DNA from: Paragordius varius
Lineage: Eukaryota > Nematomorpha
Reading direction: 5' to 3'
DNA: 64,000 nt
NCBI GenBank assembly: GCA_964247055.1
Contig: OZ176054.1
Location: 12,648,001 to 12,712,000, forward strand
Notes under the pieces: model-generated
The model's database searches: none
Told to the model about the DNA's origin: nothing
Seen by the model: only the letters and a program-made list of their open reading frames with translations
Program-made: the position numbers and the translations under genes
In this document: in pieces, positions 12,536-25,800 of the stretch
How the letters are laid out: each line of letters begins with the position of its first letter
Position numbering within the stretch: the stretch's first letter is position 1

Positions 12536-13321
12536 TCTAATAACAATTTATGAAATAATTTAAATTAAATACCAATGATACACACAGAGCCCCGGCTCTT
12601 AACTTTAAAAATATATTAATTTTGATATAAGCTGTTTGTCACGCATCATTGTCAGTTAGTAATTACCAATCTATAATATATATTCTGTGATAAAAACAAA
12701 AACTCTATATCAATAGTCCATATAATTTATTTTTTGTCAAAAGGCGTATACAAGGAAGGGATTTTATAAAACAACTTTGTAATTTAAACATTAAAAAAAA
12801 ATTTAGATGACCATTAAAAGTATATATTTGAATCTTACTAATATGTGATAATACTAACTTTTTATATTTATTATATATCGGTAATTACTACAAATATTCG
12901 GCCATTTGTATAATATTAGCAAACATCCATATTATTTTTTTATATTTGATTATAAATAGTCGCGAATTTTAAATCCAAAATCCAAATATGCATTTTTTTC
13001 ACCGTTTATAAAGACTAATTTTTTAGCATAAATGTGAAGATTTAGCATTTTGTACTGGTAATAGTCACGCAAGTTTAAACATTGAAATAATCTTATTAAT
13101 TATAAATATCCAACACAAAAGTCGTTTATTTAAAAAGCCTAAATATCTCCGCCTTTTTGTAAGTAGGTAGTGGATGACCACAGTATTCCCTTTTGTATGA
13201 TAGATATCTCTAATTTTACCAGTTATATGAGTTTCCGATTTTAGCGCATATTCTAGGAGTAAATATTATTAGTTTGATAAATAAAACATTGTTTACAAAT
13301 ATAATTCATTAATAAAAGTGA
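12536..13321. other. No gene seen
   Basis: A+T-rich spacer between the LINE tail and the long palindrome. Nothing recognised. Confidence 0.5.
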
Positions 13322-14458
13322 TATCATTGTGTGTGAAAAAGAGTTTCATAAAATAGTTTATGACCACCGAATTCATTTGTTGCAAAAAATTTTATTTGTT
13401 GACGACCAAGTTTTTGAAATATTGAAAGAAAATCAAAATTGGGCAAAAAAAGGATAATTAAGGATAATGAAAAAATAATGAATAAACTTGAGATTTTATG
13501 GTTTATCATCATTTTAGCAGATATTTAGAATTTATAAATAGCCTATTTATATAGTCGGGTTTGTATAAAAATCATTTCAAAAAATCGCGTTTTTCTTATA
13601 ACATACTTAAAAGACAAATCTTTTTTCCTTAAATTATATTAAAATAAATTTTACTAGCTAAACTAACTATTAATTTAACATTCATATTTTTTTAAGTAAA
13701 AACTTATATATCAAAATAAAATTCAAAAAATATTGTTTTTTATTTTTCCATTTTTTGTCATCTGGTTTATCATCTGGTTTATGAGTGTATAAAAATTATA
13801 CTGTTTTATTTTGGAATCTTACATGAGTGGTAAGAAAGTATATAATTTTAAGAAAATAGCATTTAAGTGGAATATCAACCAACAATCCATACAAATTCCT
13901 GTAACACGTTTATTTTATAAATTTTTATTTTACTGGAATATGTACGTATTTTTGGTTGATTCCACTATTTGTATTAATTTATATTCTTTATATCCCGCTC
14001 ATGTAAAATTCCAAAATAAAACAATATACACGCACAAAAAAATGGAAAACTAAAAACAAGATTTTTTAAATTTTATTTTAATTACTTTACTGAATAAAAT
14101 ATGATTGTTAAGATTTTAATAGTCAATTTAGCTAGTAATGAAAAAAATATTTTAATATAGCTTCATAAAACTTTTGTCTTAAGTATGATTTAAGAAGAGC
14201 GCGGTTTTTTATACTGAGTATTTATACAAACTCTAACAATGTCATTTTCGGATATTTATAAATTGTAAATATCTGACAAAATGTTAATCTTTTATTATTT
14301 TTTTTGTTATCCTAATTTTCACTTTTTGCCCAATTTTGTTTTTCTCTCACTATTTAAAACTAGGTCGTCAAATAAATTTTTTTACAGTAAATGAATTCGC
14401 TGATCATAGGAGATATTAAAAAAAAAGTTTTTTGTTATAAATTTTTTACACGCAGATA
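13322..14458. mobile_element. Long near-complete palindrome (foldback element, Tc1/mariner-like ends)
   Basis: Two arms of about 500 bp in inverted orientation: left 13,322 to about 13,850, right about 13,960-14,458. Matching pieces include GTGTGTGAAAAAGAG with TTTTTTACACGCAG at the ends, AAAATCGCGTTTTTC with AGAGCGCGGTTTTTT, and TTTTGGAATCTTACATGAG with CTCATGTAAAATTCCAAAA near the centre. The outer part resembles the short element at 49.65 kb. The small open frames inside are by-products of the palindrome. Confidence 0.75.
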
Positions 14459-14589
14459 ATATTCATTAACACATGTTGAAGGCCAATTGTGGATTTGAAA
14501 CAATAAATAATTTATTGTTATACCGGGAAAAAATTTATTGTGATAAAATATATTAATACTCATATAAAATATATCAGAATTTTTCCCGT

Positions 14590-14850
14590 GCAAAGGCGTA
14601 GTTTGCATTTCTGACGCCCGGTGCATGAATCCATGATGGCGCCCCCTCCTACTCCATGCGCCCCTTGCATTTTGTAAATATAATAAAATTAAATCGTACA
14701 TATAAATGGGTATATTTTCAGGTATGATTTAAAATGATAACTTTTAAGTACCTATTTTTTAAATAATTTTTTTAAAATCCGGCCCTGTTTAACTATGGCG
14801 CTCGGTGTATCAGCCCCCCTTTCTCCATTAGGTACGCCTCTCTGGTGCTT
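14590..14850. repeat. Family H dispersed repeat, copy 2
   Basis: CCATGATGGCGCCCCCTCCT, CATGCGCCCCTTGCATTTTG, AAATGGGTATATTTTC, ACTATGGCGCTCGG and TCTCCATTAGGTACGCC correspond to the 1.2-kb copy. Class unknown. Confidence 0.7.
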
Positions 14851-14889
14851 ATGGGGCTTACAGATTAAGAAAATTTTTTGCATTTTGTG

Positions 14890-15130
14890 GAATGAGAAAA
14901 TATAAAAATATTTTAATCAAATGTGGTAAATGTTAAGCCTCAAATTATAGACAAAGTGTTTTTTAATATCATAAAGTGTCTTAGTTTCCATCATGCCTCT
15001 AAATAGTGCGCTTCAAATAATTACTAAAAATAAAATTGGACATATGCATTTTTTCAAAAAATTTTATTTTTGAGGCCATAATCTAACATAGATAAAATGT
15101 TTTCATAGCGAAATCTGGAAATCAGTTACC
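14890..15130. mobile_element. Family E relative, fragment
   Basis: Holds GTTTCCATCATGCCTCTAAA, GTGCGCTTCAAATAATTACT and CATATGCATTTTTTCAAAAA, as in the right halves of family E at 8.4 and 9.0 kb. Ends unclear. Confidence 0.45.
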
Positions 15131-15169
15131 GTAGAAGTGTAAGTAGCTTTCTTAACACTTCATGATTTT

Positions 15170-15535
15170 TTAAGGTAATTTATATCCCGGAGCGATTTGA
15201 TTGATATCATAAAAAGTATTTAAGTTATAAGCCGATTAAAAAATATGTTTTATTTAGCCTTTTAGGCGCATTATATATTTTTAAAATGGGAAAAAAATCC
15301 TCATCTAAAACCTTTTCGCCGTCATTTTTTCATTAAATTATGTTATGACGCTTATGAAACAAGCAAATAATATTATGATTGGAAAATGTAAATAATTAAC
15401 TTTAAGCTTTCTTATTTGAATTTTATTATCAGTTTAATCTAGTTTTAGAGCTGTCTCTATTTTATCTGGGAACACAAAACTGTAAAATAAGCTTTTTTTC
15501 TCTAAAACACTAGAACATGTTGATAATTAAAAAAG
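15170..15535. repeat. Family F dispersed repeat, copy 1
   Basis: Shares with 22.26-22.72 kb, in the same order and orientation: TTTATATCCCGGAGCGATTT, CCTTTTAGGCGCATTATA, AAATCCTCATCTAAAACCTT, GGAAAATGTAAATAATTAAC, AGAGCTGTCTC and TGATAATTAAA. No coding potential seen. Confidence 0.75.
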
Positions 15536-15824
15536 TAATAAGGATATAAAGCGTTAAATCCTTTGTACCGGTCAATACCCAAAACATGATCCACATATAC
15601 TATTGTTTTATTAGAATATTTTGTGTCATGTCATGGTGCTTTTATTTTTAAACAATTATTTAATAAACACCAATCATGTTACTCACAATATAAAAACCTT
15701 AAATAAACAATTTATAATTTAAGGAAGAGAGTTTCATAATTATTCGATATTAAATCTATTTGAGCAAGATTTTTTAAAGCGTCAATTCAACCGTTTCATA
15801 AAATATTTTTTTGCATTAACACTT

Positions 15825-16365
15825 CGATTCAAATTGGGATATCTAAATACCCCAGACTAAATTTATATTAAAATTTTTAAAAAACTACTGAAGGAAACGG
15901 TCCCAATTTAAATTTATGCTTCTATCCTGATAAATATTATATAAATATGCCAAAATATCTTGATAAAATTTTGTTTTGAAAAAAAAGTTCCATCTCACAC
16001 TACTTCGACGCCATTTTTATTTTAAAAAAATTTTGCAAAATATCGTCTTCATTTAATTTTAAGGGTAAAACTAAAGCTTATTTTTTATATAAATTACATC
16101 TAACATTGATAGAAATAGAAAAAGCGGTTTATTTTGTATTATTTTATAATTTTACAATTTGACACATGTCACGTTGATTAAATTTTTACCTTTCAGTTTT
16201 AGCTCAAAATAAGTATTATAAAGTGTTTTTGAATAAATTTTTTTATATATTTCAGTTAATTAATGTTATATAGTGCAAAATTTTGCCATGGTTTCGATTG
16301 CTTCCATACTTTTTGAAGTATTTGATTTTAAACAGGCCTTATCCAACTACCCCAATTTGAATCGA
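15825..16365. repeat. Inverted repeat pair upstream of GOGAT
   Basis: CTTCGATTCAAATTGGGAT at about 15,825 faces ACCCCAATTTGAATCGAACG at about 16,350. The sequence between is A+T-rich with no gene. This might be a MITE or a chance inverted pair. Confidence 0.45.
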
Positions 16366-16706
16366 ACGACTAAAATGAGTGTGTTGTATCCAAGTGTTAA
16401 AGCCAAGAGTGTCATGATTAATATCCAGATATAATTAAAAAAATTTGTTTAAAATCTATTCAAAATTTTGCTGGTATAAATAATAATTATCCACTATTAG
16501 ATTATTTATCAAAAATGTAAAATAAGACGCAAAAGTATTTTGTATGCTATTTATTTGTTTGCACAATCAGCATTTGACACATTATTTCTTTTGCGTCATC
16601 GCAAAATTTTAATATATCAGTTCTCACTTTTATGCGTTACACATTGCATGTGCCAATTTTAAACAAAAATTATTTCCTAGTGTTTTAACCCAAAAATTTA
16701 TATTAA
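16366..16706. promoter_or_regulatory. GOGAT upstream region
   Basis: Must hold the 5' UTR and probably promoter elements, but I see no distinctive motif. A+T richness makes TATA-like strings uninformative. Confidence 0.3.
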
Positions 16707-16865
16707 ATGGCTCAGAATATAGAATATTCTAACCAAAACAATCACGAAAAAAACTTTGTTAACCTTTATCCTAAAGAAAGGATAGGTCTGTATGATCCAT
16801 CACAAGAAAAGGATTCTTGTGGTGCCGGCTTCATAGTTAATATGTATGGGATAGCTTCGCACCAA
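16707..16865 (+). CDS. GOGAT exon 1: propeptide and catalytic cysteine
   Basis: Starts at ATG directly after an in-frame TAA. Encodes a 37-residue N-rich leader ending [11 protein letters not shown], then CGAGF. In this family the leader is cut off to expose the N-terminal Cys nucleophile of the glutaminase. Ends in ASHQ, phase 0, followed by GTTTAT. The next intron is only 68 bp. Confidence 0.9.
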
Positions 16866-19800
16866 GTTTATTCTACTTTTTACTTAAAAATCTAATTTTT
16901 TTAAAGCTAAAACTTGTGTGTTGCCTTAAATAGATTTTAGAAAAAGCCAGAAATATCTTGGAAAGTATGGAACACCGAGGTGCATGTGGTTGCGATTCTG
17001 ATACAGGAGATGGTGCTGGAGTTATGTGTGCCATCCCATTTAAATTTTATTCTCAAATTTTAAAGTAAAAATTTAAATTTTTTTAATTTTATTTACACAA
17101 TTTTTATTAAGTTTTTTTTATACATGCAACAAAATATAATTAATGATTATGTGGAAACCCGCAGGCGTTTATATATTTTATATAAGTTTAAAAAAAAATG
17201 AACATTACAGTTATGCTTACACTATGTATGTAACAAATGGTCAGACTTACTTAAATTTATACGTATTGTTTTATTCTAAAAAACCATATTTTAAACATTT
17301 TCATTAAATAAATTTTATTTTTTACCATTTAATTACAGAATACATATTTGTGACCGTTGTTAACTTTATGTAAGGTAGTTACGACAATATACCAAAATTA
17401 ATATTACACAGTTTTTCAATATGGAAACAAAAGGATATTTTTCATATTTTTTTTCTGCCTATTTTATTTTATTAAAGTGTCATCAAAATTAAGTAAAAAT
17501 TTGTCTTGAAGTCCTAGCCGTAAAAGTATCTTAAAACTTATATTTTTGAAAAAAAAAATAAATTTAAAAATTTTATATGGTATATTTTTTCATAAAGTTG
17601 TTTTTCACCAAAAAATATAGTCACGCAATAATTTTTAATCGGATTAACTATAGTTATTTCTTTGCATAATAGTATTTTTTGCTCAAATATTGCTATTTTG
17701 GACATTTAGTTTTTTTTTAGCATTTCATTTATCGATTATTAATTAATTGGACAATATAAGAGGCTTGCGCTTGAATGTTGTATTTTAACTTTGCAATCTA
17801 TATATGCTTTAAGATAAGTTTTTATAAATTTTAACTTACATTTTGCACTTTTTTATTATCAGGTGTTTTTTTTCTTTGCATTTCGTTAAACTTAGAGTTA
17901 AAGGATTTTTAAAAAAATAAGTATTTCTATATAAATTTTGAATTCAAATTCACCCATAAACAATTCAAATTCACCCTAAATTAAATTATGTGTTTTTCAA
18001 GATTAAATATTACCTATATTTTTTTTATTTTATCAAAAATTTAATATTGTTTAAAATTAATATACAATACTGAAAAAATAAAAAAAACTATGTATGCCAT
18101 AAGAATACATAATTTATTTTTAGAGGGAATTGAACTGTTCAAGGGTGAATTTGAATCGTTTGAGGGTGAATTTGAACTGTTCGAGGGTGAATTTGAATTG
18201 TAAATGGTATAAAATTTTGAATTTAAAGATTTTTTTTAAATATATTTTAGAGATGAATTTAGTGTTAAATTACCACCAGCCCATGGGTATGCTACTGGCC
18301 TTATATTTGTGGGCGCTTCATGTGCTGAACATTGCAAAGATATTTTTAACAAAATTTGTGAGGAGAGAGGGTTAAAGGTAATTTTATTATAATAAGTTTT
18401 TTATTTTATTATGAGATGATTTTTATAACTGATATATATATATATATATATATATACCATTTACAGTTTAAATTCACCCTTGAACAATTCAAATTTACCC
18501 TAAAAATAAATTATGAATTTTCAAACTAATATAACTCATCATTAGTATGAAATATATCTTTATGGCATAGTTTATTATTTTTTCAGTATTATTTTAATTT
18601 TAAACAAAATTTTATTTTTTTTAAATATGATAAAATATGGGTAATTTTTAATATTAAAAACACATAATTTATTTTTCAGCATGAATTTGAATTGTTCGAG
18701 GGTGAATTTGAATTGTACAAGGGTTAATTTGAATTGTAAATGGTATTTTTAATTCTTTAAATTAAAATCAAAAATGTATGTTATTAAATTTACCTTATTT
18801 TATCATTTAATTCAAAACAGATTTTAGCGTGGAGAAATGTTCCAGTAGAAAGTCATAAAATTGGCAAGTTAGCTCGGGATTCAGAACCCTTGATTTTACA
18901 GGTTTAATTGATTTAAAATTAAAATCTTTTTAAAATTTTAATAAAATTTTATTAATTATTTTGAAATTTTAATAAAATTTTATTTTATTTTTTAAAAATA
19001 AATTCTTATATTTTTATTATATATATAGGTCTTTGTGTCACCAATAGATCCTTCAACCATCACTGAAGATGAATTTAAACGAAAAGTGATTTTTTGCCAT
19101 ACAATTTATATATATATATTGGATTGCAAATTTTTTTTTATAAATTTTTATATAAAAAACCATCATTTTTTATAAGTAGAGTAAAAAATTTTTATGCTTT
19201 AATATGGCTTTTAGAGAGAATTTTATCAATCATTATTAGATAATTTTGTCATTTATATGCAAAAATATATCATCCTTACTACTAAACTTTTTCATTAGTC
19301 TACTTACACAATAGAGGTTTACAGTTAATACCATACTTTACGTTTTTTATTTCAAAAAGCGTACACTTGAAAAAAAGCTTTTAAACTTTATTAGTTTTAT
19401 ATATATTTATATCAATAAGTATTAAATTAGAGTGCAATTACGTTTTTATATAAAAAGAGATAAAATTTTGTATTAGAGATAGAGAATTAGTTAATCAAGG
19501 TCAAAGGCATTAAATTTACTGGTGTTTTCTGCATTTATCCTATTTTTATAATTATATATGTGAATAGCCAATAATGTCAAATCCATTTTATTTTATATTG
19601 AAAATGGAACAATTTTATATATTTTTGTTAACTTTTTTTAAAAAAATTTATATGGCATTAAAATAAAATTTTTATATTGGCTATATATAAATTAAGATTA
19701 TTATTTTTTCAATAAACTATAAATTTTAATCATGAGTGTACATAGATTTTACCTTATTATTCTTAATGGACATATTTTTATATTAGAAATAAAAACAGTA

Positions 19801-22800
19801 AAAATTGAAAAATACGGACAAAACGTAAAAATATAAAGACAAATATTTTTTTCTAAAAGACAACCATACTTTTTATATCTTATTTTATTTAAATATAACC
19901 ATTCTTTTTAATTGAAAATTAAAAAATAAAGAATTATTACTAACACAATCAATTCTATACTTTACAATTGTAACTAAATATCTTATATAGGAATTACATT
20001 TAGGTTTTAAAAAGTAAGTATGGTTGTCTTTTCGAAAAAAATGTTGTTTTTATATTTTTACGTTTTGTCCATAGTATAATTTCAATTTTTATTGTAATCA
20101 ATTAAATATTTTAACATATATTTTGGTTTGATGGAATATAATAAATTAGGAAGGAATTCTATGCAGATAAATACCAAAATTATTAATATACTGACGGAGA
20201 AATAATGGATATTATCATTAAGATTAATATGGTTTTACATTAAAAATTGGAATTATATGGACAAAACGTAAAAATACAAAGACAAATTAAACATTTTTTC
20301 TAAAAAACATCCATATAACACTTTTTCAATCTTGATTTTAACTCAAATTTTAAAATTAATCTGAATTAGAGATGATTGGTAAGACAATCATATATATATA
20401 TATATATATATATACCATTTACAATTCAAAATCACCCTTAAATTCAAATTCGCCCTTTAACAATTCAAATTCACCCTTAAATTCAAATTCATCCTTAAAC
20501 AATTGAAATTCACCCTTAGACTATTCAAATTCACCCTTAAACAATTCAAATTCATCCTTAAACAATTCAAATTCACCCTCAAATAAAATACATGTTTTTA
20601 GATTAAAAATTACCTAATATTTTTATATATTTTTAAAAAAAAATTTTGTTGTAAATTAAAATAATATTGAAAAAATAATAAACTATGCCATAAAGATATA
20701 TTTCTCATTAATAATGAGTTATATTAATTCGAAAACACATAATTTATTTTTAGGGTGAATTTGAATTGTTCGAGGGTGAATTTGAATTGTTCAAGGGTGA
20801 ATTTGAACTGTAAATGATATACTACAATTGTAATTAAAAAATTATTTGGGAATAATATTAAAAAATGTTTTAAAAAGTATGGTTGTCTCTTATGCAAGCG
20901 AAAAATATTTGTTATATGTTTTACATAATTTTGTCCGTATAATTTCTTTCAAATATTTACTGCGTTAATTAATATTGTACAAAACTTTATTTTTTAAAAG
21001 TTTCTGTTTTATGTTTCGTTTTAATATTTATAGGTATATATGGTACGTAAGTATGCGACACACCGAATACCCTCATACAATTTACGATTTTATATTTGCA
21101 GTCTATCCCCCTACTCCATAGTTTATAAGGTTTTTTTTTTCAATTTTATGTATATATAATTTATTATAAGTAAGTATATATACATTGCTAGAAAATTATT
21201 TATTATTGCCAAATAGCATCGTATATAACAAAGGGGGCAGTATTATTGGAATATAGATGTTTTTTCACTTTTTACCATTATTAGCCAATAATAATACTTT
21301 CCTTTGTTGTATTTAAAATTTGACAATAATTAAAAACTTTGTAGGAATATATACTTACTCATGCTATATTATATATATATAACAATTCAAATTCATCCTT
21401 AAACAATTCATATTCACCCTAAAATAAATTAAAGGTTTTTTAAGATTAAAAATTAATTATATAAATAAAATTTAGGTTATAATAAAAATTTTGGTTTAAA
21501 TAAATAATTAAACTATGCTGCAATAAAATATATTTTATATTAATGAGGAGTTATATTAGCTCGACAACATATAATTTATTTTTAGGGTTTTATATTATAT
21601 ATGTTATATATATTTGATTAATTTCAAACTTTTTATTTTAAAAAAAATAATTTTATTACACCGTACATTTTTGCCATTAAACAACATTGTTTAAAGGCAA
21701 TTTATTTTAAAAAACAATTTATTTAATACATTAAAAAAAAGTATTCTTAAATTGAAAAAAAATTTTTTTGCCTCTAAATGTGAAAAATATTTTTTTTGTC
21801 ACTAAATGTCGAAAATATTTCTTTTTTTAATATATATGGTGAATGGATTATGCATAGGGTCAATTCCGCGTAGATCAATTATGGGAATATTTTACGGATT
21901 TGAGGGATGTTAGATTTGAATCTCATTATGCGCTTGTACATAGCCGTTTCTCAACAAACACTTTCCCTAGCTGGGAACGGGCTCAACCATTAAGGTATTT
22001 TTTATATATGAAACAATTAATTACCCTTTAATAAATAAAAAAGGAAAAAAAGAGATTCTAAACTGTATATATATATATATATATATATGTATATAAGCCA
22101 ATTTTTGACGATTTTAAGATTGATTTCCAGTTTTTACTAAGGCGAAAATTGCAACAATTTAACTTGATTTGATTTTATTACGGTTTCTTATAAAGTTGTA
22201 TAAATAAAAATTTAGATATAAATTTTAAACCTAAAAGTATCAAAAATAATTTTAACACTCTCTTACCTTTTGGGGTGGTTTTATATCCCGGAGCGATTTG
22301 AAATTTGAATACAACTTAAATAGTATTTCTAAGGTATTCCAATTTAATAATGTAATATTTTTAACCTTTTAAGCGCATTATACAAAAAAATTTTTCTTAA
22401 AAATGTAAAATTGTGGAAAAATCCTCTTCTCAAACTTTATTGCGCCATTTTTTCCATTTATTTTTTTAAATCGTTAATGCAACAGGCAAATAAATGTATA
22501 TTATGGTAGGAAAATGTTAATAATTAACTTGGAAAAAGCTTTCAGGCTACATTTTACCAGTAGCAAAAACTTGATATATTTTCATTTTAATATCCTGTTC
22601 GTTTTAATCGTTTTTTGGAGCTGTCCCAATTTTAAACTCTAGAAGTCAAAAAACTGTAAAGAAAACCTAACCTTTATCTAATACATGAGAACAATGTTTG
22701 ATAATTAAATTTTAATCAAAATCACTTTTAAACACTGTAGTTTATTTACAAAATTGAGCTCTGTGATATAAAATTACCACAAAAGGTAAACTAGGACAAA

Positions 22801-25800
22801 TATATGAAATAATAATGGTGTGTTAATGGTGTTTAAAACTTTTTTTTCATATAAATCTTGAATTATTATAAAAAAATTAAAATTAATTTATAATTCGGAA
22901 AAAAATAGATAAAATTTAATAAAGGGGGTAAATTTAAAACTTAATTTATTTTATTTTATTTGCCTCCTACATAATAGGCACATTTGTCACAATGGGGAGA
23001 TTAATACGCTGCGTGGTAATGTTAATAATATGTCAGCCCGTGAAGGTATAATGCAATCTCGTACATTTGGAACTGATTTATCCAGCCTTTACCCGGTCGT
23101 TGAAAATGAAGTTTCGGATTCTGGTGCGCTTGATAATGCTCTCGAATTCCTAATGCATGCTGGAGGCAAAAGCTTGCCTGAAGTATTAATTAATATTTCT
23201 TTTTAATTAACTGGTTGTTAACTTTTGTAAAAAGTGATATTTTTTATACTAAATATGAATAATTCAACTACCCTTTGGGTATAGTTATGTTTTTTTAGGG
23301 GACTTTTTTGGATGACATAAGTTTTTTTCTCGTCTTGAATTGCTCCTTTATTTATAAAAAATGGAGGAATGGGGTTTTTATCGAAATCTGTTAGACAAAA
23401 AAACTGGTGCATTTTAAGCGTTTTCTATATTTTTACAGGTGGGGGGGGGGATGTGCAGTTTTTTGTTACGGTTAAAACAAGACGAGGCTCTAAAACATTT
23501 ATTAATATTTTGTTACAGCAAAAATTTATAATTTTAGCCAAATTGTTAAAGACACTTTTAAAAATTTTAAAAAGTCAGCCATATTTTACTAAATCTTGTT
23601 TCCATATATCCATGATTTTATATACACATTCCTATTTATTATTTTTTACCAAAATAAATAAGTTTTAACAAAAAAACTAATTTATAAAAAAATATTTATT
23701 TATAATTTTATTTTTTCTACGAAATAGAGTATAATAAATTTGATCCCTGAGGCGCGTAAACATAATTTCGACGAAGTCAATGAGCCGATTGAAACATCCA
23801 CCCTTCCTGAATACAGTATTAAGGCACCAATGCAACAGCAAAATAATAGTTCCCAAACAAATGAACTTTCTGTTTCAAAAAACGCCACAAACGTTTTAGA
23901 AGTGGTGGGAGGAAGCACTGTTTTTGATTTGGAAAAGTAAGGATTTTAAGTTTTTTTTAAAAAAGAAATTAATAAAGATATGCGGTTGTTTCTCAATGAT
24001 TAAAAATTAATATTTATTTAAAATGTATTTTAAATAATAGAAAATAGATTAAAAACGATAAAATAGATGAATAATATACGATTTGATTGATAAAAATTAA
24101 AAACAAAACAAAAAAGTCAAAGGACCAACTTGAAATGTTCAAGGACCAACTTAAAGTGTTCAAGGACTAACTTGAAATGTTAAAGGACCAACTTGAAGGG
24201 TTTAAGAATACTCTTGAAGTACAAATATTTTATTTTTAGAGTGTTATTTATTATAGAATAAATTAAAACATGAAATGGCCTTTTTATTTGTTATCAGTTT
24301 AAGTATTTTTCATAGCAATTTTAATTTAACCAAGTTAAAAATTTGTGTAGTTAAGTTAAATGAAACTTCCCGATATAATCGTTAGTTATTAATTTCTATT
24401 GTTTGCCATATATGTTTTAGTTACCAAAAACTAATTTAAATAAAAACTATTTTATATTCCTAACATAATTGATGGCAATTTTTGTATTGCCGTTTTTTAC
24501 CTATTGTATTTGAGATTTGTATGTGAATATACCAGATTACTTGCAATTACAGTCATGTATGTTTAGAATTGTCAAACACACGTTTTTAATTGATTTTACT
24601 TTGTTTTTAATTGTTTACAATAAATAGGCTATTATTATTATTCTAAGGCCTGCTAAAAATGCGCATGTTGAAAGTTGTTGACATATGAAACATCATAACA
24701 ATTAAAAAAAAAACAAAGTAAAATCAATTAAAAACGTATGTTTGACAATTGTCTAAACATACATGACTGTAATTTCAATAATGCCAAGAAGATGAATATT
24801 TCATTTTTTCTTATCAATTCTATGATTTATATCTTTTCTAGAAACTATTCATGCGTAAAAATCAGTAAAATCAAGTAAAAACGTATGTTTGACAATTGTC
24901 TAAACATACATGACTGTAATTGCAATAATGCCATGAATAGACGATGAGCATTTCATTTTTTATGATTTATATACTTTTCTTTTCTAGAAACTATTCCTCC
25001 GTAAAAAGCAGCAGTAGGCGTAGGAGACCAGCTTACCCCGTCTCGGCTTACTTTAAATGGTGTGGGGCTTGGATGGAACCTTGGGATGGACCTGCCCTCA
25101 TAGTTTTTGGAGGAGATGGTAGGCATGTTGGCGCTGCTCTAGACCGAAATGGGTTGAGACCAGCCCGCTTTTACCTTACCGCTAAGGGTTTCTTAGTCCT
25201 AGCTAGTGAAGTTGGTGTTTTTGATGTGGACTCTAATGCTAAAAACGATTTCGCTAATGATAATGATTGGATTATAAAAAAGGTATGTATAATTTTTGGA
25301 TATATATGTTTTTTTGGGGGTAGGGGGAGGGGGGGGGGGTCGAGTAGTCTAAAGACAGGTATAAGTATATTTATGAACCGAAATTGAGACTGGCCCGCTT
25401 TTACCTTGCTGCCAAGGTTTTTTTCGTTTATTGCTAAGGAAGTTGGTGTTTTTGATGTGGTTTCTAAGAAAAACGATATCGATTGCAATATTGGTTATGA
25501 TTGGATTATAAAAAAGGTAGAAATAAGTATATTAAAATTAATATCAAACAGTTTTAAAAGAGAGAGGGAAATTGACGACTAACAAAGTTTTGACTGACTC
25601 TAATATTCTTTGTATTGCTGAGGATTGATTGGATTACAAAAATGGCTGAAAATTTTTGGATTGGATTGATAAATTAGGTTTTAAGAGATGTTTAAGTATA
25701 AATTCTAATGGGCCGAAAATGGTTTGAGACCGTCCAACTTTTGTTTTACTGTTAAGGTTTAGTAGTTCTTAACAGTGAAGTGGTGTTTTCGATGTGGTTT

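Noticed and set aside
13811-14053. 80-codon open frame in the middle of the 1.1-kb palindrome
   Set aside because: It reads across mirrored arm sequence, with no recognisable protein pattern.
1-16706. A host gene upstream of GOGAT
   Set aside because: No frame in either direction shows a conserved motif; everything recognisable is transposon-derived.
20400-20580. CRISPR-like regularly spaced repeats
   Set aside because: Units of about 20 bp are contiguous or nearly so, inverted in the other arm, and belong to MITE arms in a eukaryotic intron.
23369-23668. 99-codon open frame in GOGAT intron 8
   Set aside because: No homology, contains a G homopolymer, and the conserved exons 8 and 9 join in frame without it.
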